From contig CACYHJ010000102.1 in the NCBI GenBank assembly GCA_902774165.1, positions 1 to 8,268 of the forward strand: a stretch of 8,268 nt of DNA, read 5' to 3'. The notes below the pieces were generated by a model. It worked only from the letters and a program-made list of their open reading frames with translations, did not search any database and had not been told where the DNA came from. This DNA is from Oscillospiraceae bacterium. GTDB taxonomy: Bacteria; Bacillota; Clostridia; Oscillospirales; Acutalibacteraceae. Of this stretch, positions 5,573 through 8,268 are shown piece after piece; position 1 is the stretch's first letter, and each line of letters begins with the position of its first letter. The translations under genes were made by a program, and so were the position numbers.

Positions 5573-6736
5573 ATGAAAAAGAAAAACATTGCGCTCATTG
5601 TCGCCGCCTTTCTGGCGGGCGTGCTGATCACGGCAGTCACGTTCCTTCTGCTGCGGACCGGTCCTGAGAAAAAACCGATACCGGAGCAACCCGCCGCAAC
5701 GGAAGAACCGGCGGAGAACAACGAGGCCGATCTCGCGAAGGCGTTCCCATCCTGGGACCCGGAAAGCAAATCGCTGCGGGCGCTGGTCGATTTTGTGGCA
5801 GATGCGGTCGACAAATCAGGCGTCGGCTATCTCGACCCGGCGGACCGGATCGCGACCTTTGATATGGACGGCACGATCCTGTGCGAAAAAGCGCCGGTCT
5901 ACATCGACTACTGTCTGACCATGTACCGGGTGCTGGACGATCCGACCTACAACGCCACGGCTCAGGAACGGGACGCCATGCAGCAGGTGCGCGACCACGC
6001 CTATGCCGAGGGAGAGACGTTCCATCCCGAGGGAATCACAAAAGACGACCTTGTAGCGTCTGCCTTCACCGGCATGACGCCGGAAGAGTTCCGGGCATAC
6101 GTCGTGGATTTCGCCGACCGTACGGACGCGGTGGGCTTTGAGGGCATGACCTACGGGCAGTCCTTTTACAAGCCCATGATCGAGGTGATTGAATTCCTGA
6201 AGGCCAACGACTTTGACGTGTGGATGGTCTCCGCCTGCGAGCGGGAGGTGGTCCGGGCGCTGGCGGAGCGGTTCGACATCCCCTTCGACCGCGTGATCGC
6301 CACCGACGTGCCCTACGAGGCCTCCGGAAAGGGCGAAAAAGCCGCGGATGAATACAATATGGAGCAGAGCGAAACGATCCTGCTGGGCGCGCCTCTTGAC
6401 GAGGTGGAGTGCGGCAAGTCGGGCAAGGCGGCGGCCATCGCCCGGGAGATCGGCAAACGGCCGGTTCTGGCCTTCGGCAACAGCAGCGGTGATTTCTCCA
6501 TGCTCAATTACGCGCAGGGGAACCCGGACCATACCGGCATGGGCTTCTTCGTGGTCTGCGACGACACCGAACGGGAATACGGCAGCGAGGAAAAGGCCGC
6601 CGAGTATTACGCGGAAGCGCAGAAGCAGGGCTGGACCACCTTCTCGATGAAAAATGACTGGAAGACCATCTACGGCGAGGGCGTGAAGAAAACCGGGCTG
6701 CCCGGAGCGGAAGCGCCGCTTCAGGACGCGGCGTAA
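5573..6736 (+). CDS. Membrane-anchored HAD-superfamily phosphatase
   Basis: A 387-residue haloacid-dehalogenase-fold hydrolase expected to remove phosphate from a small molecule. A short basic start and a hydrophobic helix (about 5-27) form a membrane anchor or uncleaved signal; a Pro/Glu-rich linker covers 31-55, so the catalytic domain would face outward. HAD motif I is FDMDGT at 96-101 (nucleophile Asp97, acid/base Asp99). Motif II is the Ser of WMVSACE (Ser220). Motif III is probably Lys282 or Lys285 in GKSGKAAAI, and motif IV is GNSSGDFSML at 302-311 (Asp307 for Mg2+). The helical cap between motifs I and II resembles that of phosphoserine/phosphorylcholine phosphatases. GAAGG at 5561-5565, 7 bases before the ATG, supports the start. 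The next gene follows after 35 bases, so the two are likely co-transcribed. Substrate is unknown; phosphocholine or phosphosugars are guesses from the cap type and the glycosidase neighbours. Confidence 0.88.
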   Translation: MKKKNIALIVAAFLAGVLITAVTFLLLRTGPEKKPIPEQPAATEEPAENNEADLAKAFPSWDPESKSLRALVDFVADAVDKSGVGYLDPADRIATFDMDGTILCEKAPVYIDYCLTMYRVLDDPTYNATAQERDAMQQVRDHAYAEGETFHPEGITKDDLVASAFTGMTPEEFRAYVVDFADRTDAVGFEGMTYGQSFYKPMIEVIEFLKANDFDVWMVSACEREVVRALAERFDIPFDRVIATDVPYEASGKGEKAADEYNMEQSETILLGAPLDEVECGKSGKAAAIAREIGKRPVLAFGNSSGDFSMLNYAQGNPDHTGMGFFVVCDDTEREYGSEEKAAEYYAEAQKQGWTTFSMKNDWKTIYGEGVKKTGLPGAEAPLQDAA

Positions 6737-6771
6737 GCCGGGAACAATCGAAAAGAAAGGACCGTGCAGAA

Positions 6772-8172
6772 ATGGATCATTGGAATTACGATTACAGCAA
6801 AATCCTGTGGATGAAAATGTATCTTGCAGATCCGGATTTCCCGAACAACCGCTCGAATGTCTATATCAGCTTTGAGCGGGCGCTGGAGATCATCAAAACA
6901 GTCGACGCGCTGACGCAGGGAATCCCGAAGATCGTCTACCTTGTGGGCTGGCAGGGGCTGGGCCACGACGACTGCTACCCGGAAATGGACAAGGTCAACG
7001 AGGCGCTGAAGCGGGACTGCGACAAAACCGCCGCCGAAAGCCTGTTCCGGCTTTTTGAGGAGGCAAAAAAATACCACACCGTGGTCAGCTTTCACGTCAA
7101 CGTCTCCGACGCGTATACCGCCACGCCCTGCTTCCCGGAGCTGGCGGCGGCAAACGCGCTGGTCAACAACCTTGAGGGCAAACCCACGCCCATCGAGGTC
7201 TTCAACGGCCGGGACGGCTACAAGACCTCCTACAAACAGTTCTGGGAGAGCGGTCTGTTCCGCAGGCTGTGGGACCGTTTCTGCGAAGCCACGCCCGTGC
7301 GGGAGGCCGGCACCGTGCATATCGACAACTTCTGCATCGCCGAGAACCTGAACCCGAGAACCGGCGTGGAGGAGCAGAACGAAGCGAGGAACAAGATGCT
7401 GGATTACATACAGTCGCTGGGCATTGACGTGACGAGCGAATACACCTACCGGGAGGCGGCGCTGCGAAACGAATCCCCCACCCATCCGATCCGCAGGCTC
7501 TACGCCACAGCCGGGGAGGATATGACGGTAATCCCATGGGAAACCGTGCCCATGCGCACGCTGGGCAGGATCCCCGCCACCTGGTGGACCAGCAACGTGA
7601 CGATGGAGGACTGCATCCGCATCCCGCCCGCGCGTTACAGCGGCCACGTGAACGACAAGGCGCTGATGAACGTGTTTTACGGCACCATGCACGGCGAGGA
7701 CATCTGGCAGAAGTACGGCGCCGAGGCCGCGGACTGGTCGCCCGCGTTCCTGCGGGAATTCTGCACCTACCACCTGCCCTACGTCTATCTGAACCGGTAT
7801 GAGCGGCTGCGATATGAAGAAGATCCGGCGGCGGCGAAGGAGGAGCGGTACACCGTTTATTTCTCCGACGGCGTCGTCAGCCGCGCGAAGGACCTGTCGA
7901 TCACAAAAAACGGCGCGGTGCTGAAAAAAGGCCGCGACGCGCTTCTGCCGCTGGACGAGACGAACCGGGTTTTCATTGCCTACTCCGAGAACGGGAAATC
8001 CGGCGAATGGGCGATTCCCGACGCCGCGTTCGGCAAAGCAGAGGTATTCGAAATCACACCGGAAGGAAATCTTCCCCTCGGCAGCGCGGAGATCAGAGAC
8101 GGGATCGTGACGCTGACCGTCCGGCCCGGAGAGGCGCTGGCGCTGCGGGCGGCGGAGGGAACGACGACATGA
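6772..8172 (+). CDS. Putative TIM-barrel glycoside hydrolase, GH101-like, no signal peptide
   Basis: A 466-residue protein that I read as related to the catalytic domain of GH101 endo-alpha-N-acetylgalactosaminidases, which release the core disaccharide from mucin-type O-glycans. The likely barrel (about 10-345) shows strand-end motifs in the expected order: YLVGWQGLGHDDCYP at 56-70, SFHVNVSD at 106-113, VHIDNF at 182-187 and TSEYTYRE at 221-228. By analogy Asp185 would be the nucleophile and Glu223 the acid/base. Residues about 355-462 form a small beta-sandwich typical of the C-terminal domain of barrel glycosidases. Classical GH101 enzymes are secreted multidomain proteins well over 1000 residues; this one lacks a signal, binding modules and anchors, so it should act in the cytoplasm on imported fragments. 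AGAAAGGA (6754-6761) lies 10 bases before the ATG. Glycoside hydrolase is quite likely; GH101 membership is from memory of the motifs and is less sure. Confidence 0.62.
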   Translation: MDHWNYDYSKILWMKMYLADPDFPNNRSNVYISFERALEIIKTVDALTQGIPKIVYLVGWQGLGHDDCYPEMDKVNEALKRDCDKTAAESLFRLFEEAKKYHTVVSFHVNVSDAYTATPCFPELAAANALVNNLEGKPTPIEVFNGRDGYKTSYKQFWESGLFRRLWDRFCEATPVREAGTVHIDNFCIAENLNPRTGVEEQNEARNKMLDYIQSLGIDVTSEYTYREAALRNESPTHPIRRLYATAGEDMTVIPWETVPMRTLGRIPATWWTSNVTMEDCIRIPPARYSGHVNDKALMNVFYGTMHGEDIWQKYGAEAADWSPAFLREFCTYHLPYVYLNRYERLRYEEDPAAAKEERYTVYFSDGVVSRAKDLSITKNGAVLKKGRDALLPLDETNRVFIAYSENGKSGEWAIPDAAFGKAEVFEITPEGNLPLGSAEIRDGIVTLTVRPGEALALRAAEGTTT

Positions 8173-8203
8173 CCCGGATTCCCCGCATCAGAATCATACC
8201 GAC

Positions 8204-8210
8204 AGGAGGA
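8204..8210 (+). promoter_or_regulatory. Strong ribosome binding site of the last gene
   Basis: AGGAGGA lies 7 bases before the ATG at 8218 and decides the start of the truncated last gene over the overlapping 19-codon frame that begins at 8169. Confidence 0.8.
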
Positions 8211-8217
8211 CTGCAAA

Positions 8218-8268
8218 ATGTTTCGTAAATATGAGGGAAACCCGATCTTCGGCAACCCGGAGCAGGGT
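8218..8268 (+). CDS. Start of a probable beta-propeller glycoside hydrolase or phosphorylase (partial)
   Basis: Only the first 17 residues are present, MFRKYEGNPIFGNPEQG; the window ends inside the gene. The Tyr-Glu-Gly-Asn-Pro-Ile opening is the wording seen at the N-terminus of many five-bladed beta-propeller enzymes of the GH43/GH130 type, and no signal peptide precedes it. It lies 45 bases after the GH101-like gene with a strong ribosome binding site and no terminator between, so it probably belongs to the same operon. Seventeen residues are too few to fix family or activity. Confidence 0.55.
   Translation, partial: MFRKYEGNPIFGNPEQG

Noticed and set aside
6721..7773. A 350-codon minus-strand frame opposite the GH101-like gene
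   Set aside because: The sense frame has coherent barrel motifs and a ribosome binding site; the antisense product has shadow composition only.
8169..8228. A 19-codon frame starting in an ATGA overlap with the GH101-like stop
   Set aside because: No ribosome binding site of its own and it runs over the strong site and start of the next gene; no recognisable sequence.
1..8268. CRISPR arrays, tRNA or rRNA genes, insertion sequences
   Set aside because: No regularly spaced repeats, no cloverleaf or rRNA-like stretch, and no transposase or terminal inverted repeats were seen on either strand.

Overview
The window looks like a moderately GC-rich, Gram-positive Clostridia-type bacterium, probably an uncultured gut anaerobe (order Oscillospirales or similar). 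The support is AGGAGG-class ribosome binding sites, promoters with a TGn extension next to the -10 box, a lipobox lipoprotein, hairpin-plus-T terminators, and protein wording typical of gut Firmicutes. This placement is inference; there is no rRNA or other marker in the window. All genes read on the + strand.

Region 1 (1-1416): a short ORF whose first ~250 bases are strikingly AT-rich (57 G+C in the first 240 bases, about 24%) and then switch within a few dozen bases to GC-rich DNA (44 of 60 at 301-360) without breaking the reading frame. A PstS-like substrate-binding lipoprotein follows 33 bases later, ending in a good terminator (1475-1507). Region 2 (1560-3021): a MATE-family multidrug/sodium antiporter with its own extended -10 promoter.

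Region 3 (3060-5384): a Gfo/Idh/MocA oxidoreductase of the subtype that carries TVP where classical members carry EKP, then a GH16 beta-glucanase-like enzyme with an N-terminal export or anchor segment. Each has its own promoter. An inverted repeat overlaps the -35 region of the GH16 gene, and a strong terminator closes the region.

Region 4 (5391-8268): a perfect 17-bp hairpin, a promoter with tandem GTATAC elements, and a likely operon. It encodes a membrane-anchored HAD phosphatase, a cytoplasmic TIM-barrel glycosidase-like protein resembling the catalytic domain of GH101 (endo-alpha-N-acetylgalactosaminidase), and the first 17 codons of what looks like a five-bladed beta-propeller glycoside hydrolase or phosphorylase (GH43/GH130 type).

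Taken together, 3135-8268 looks like a glycan-use neighbourhood: an exported GH16 enzyme to cut polymer outside, an anchored phosphatase, and intracellular NAD-type and TIM-barrel enzymes to finish the fragments. The link between the separately promoted genes is inferred from proximity only. The most unusual items are the composition break inside the first gene and the stand-alone, signal-less GH101-like enzyme. I see no clear evidence of a wholly new defence or mobile system here.
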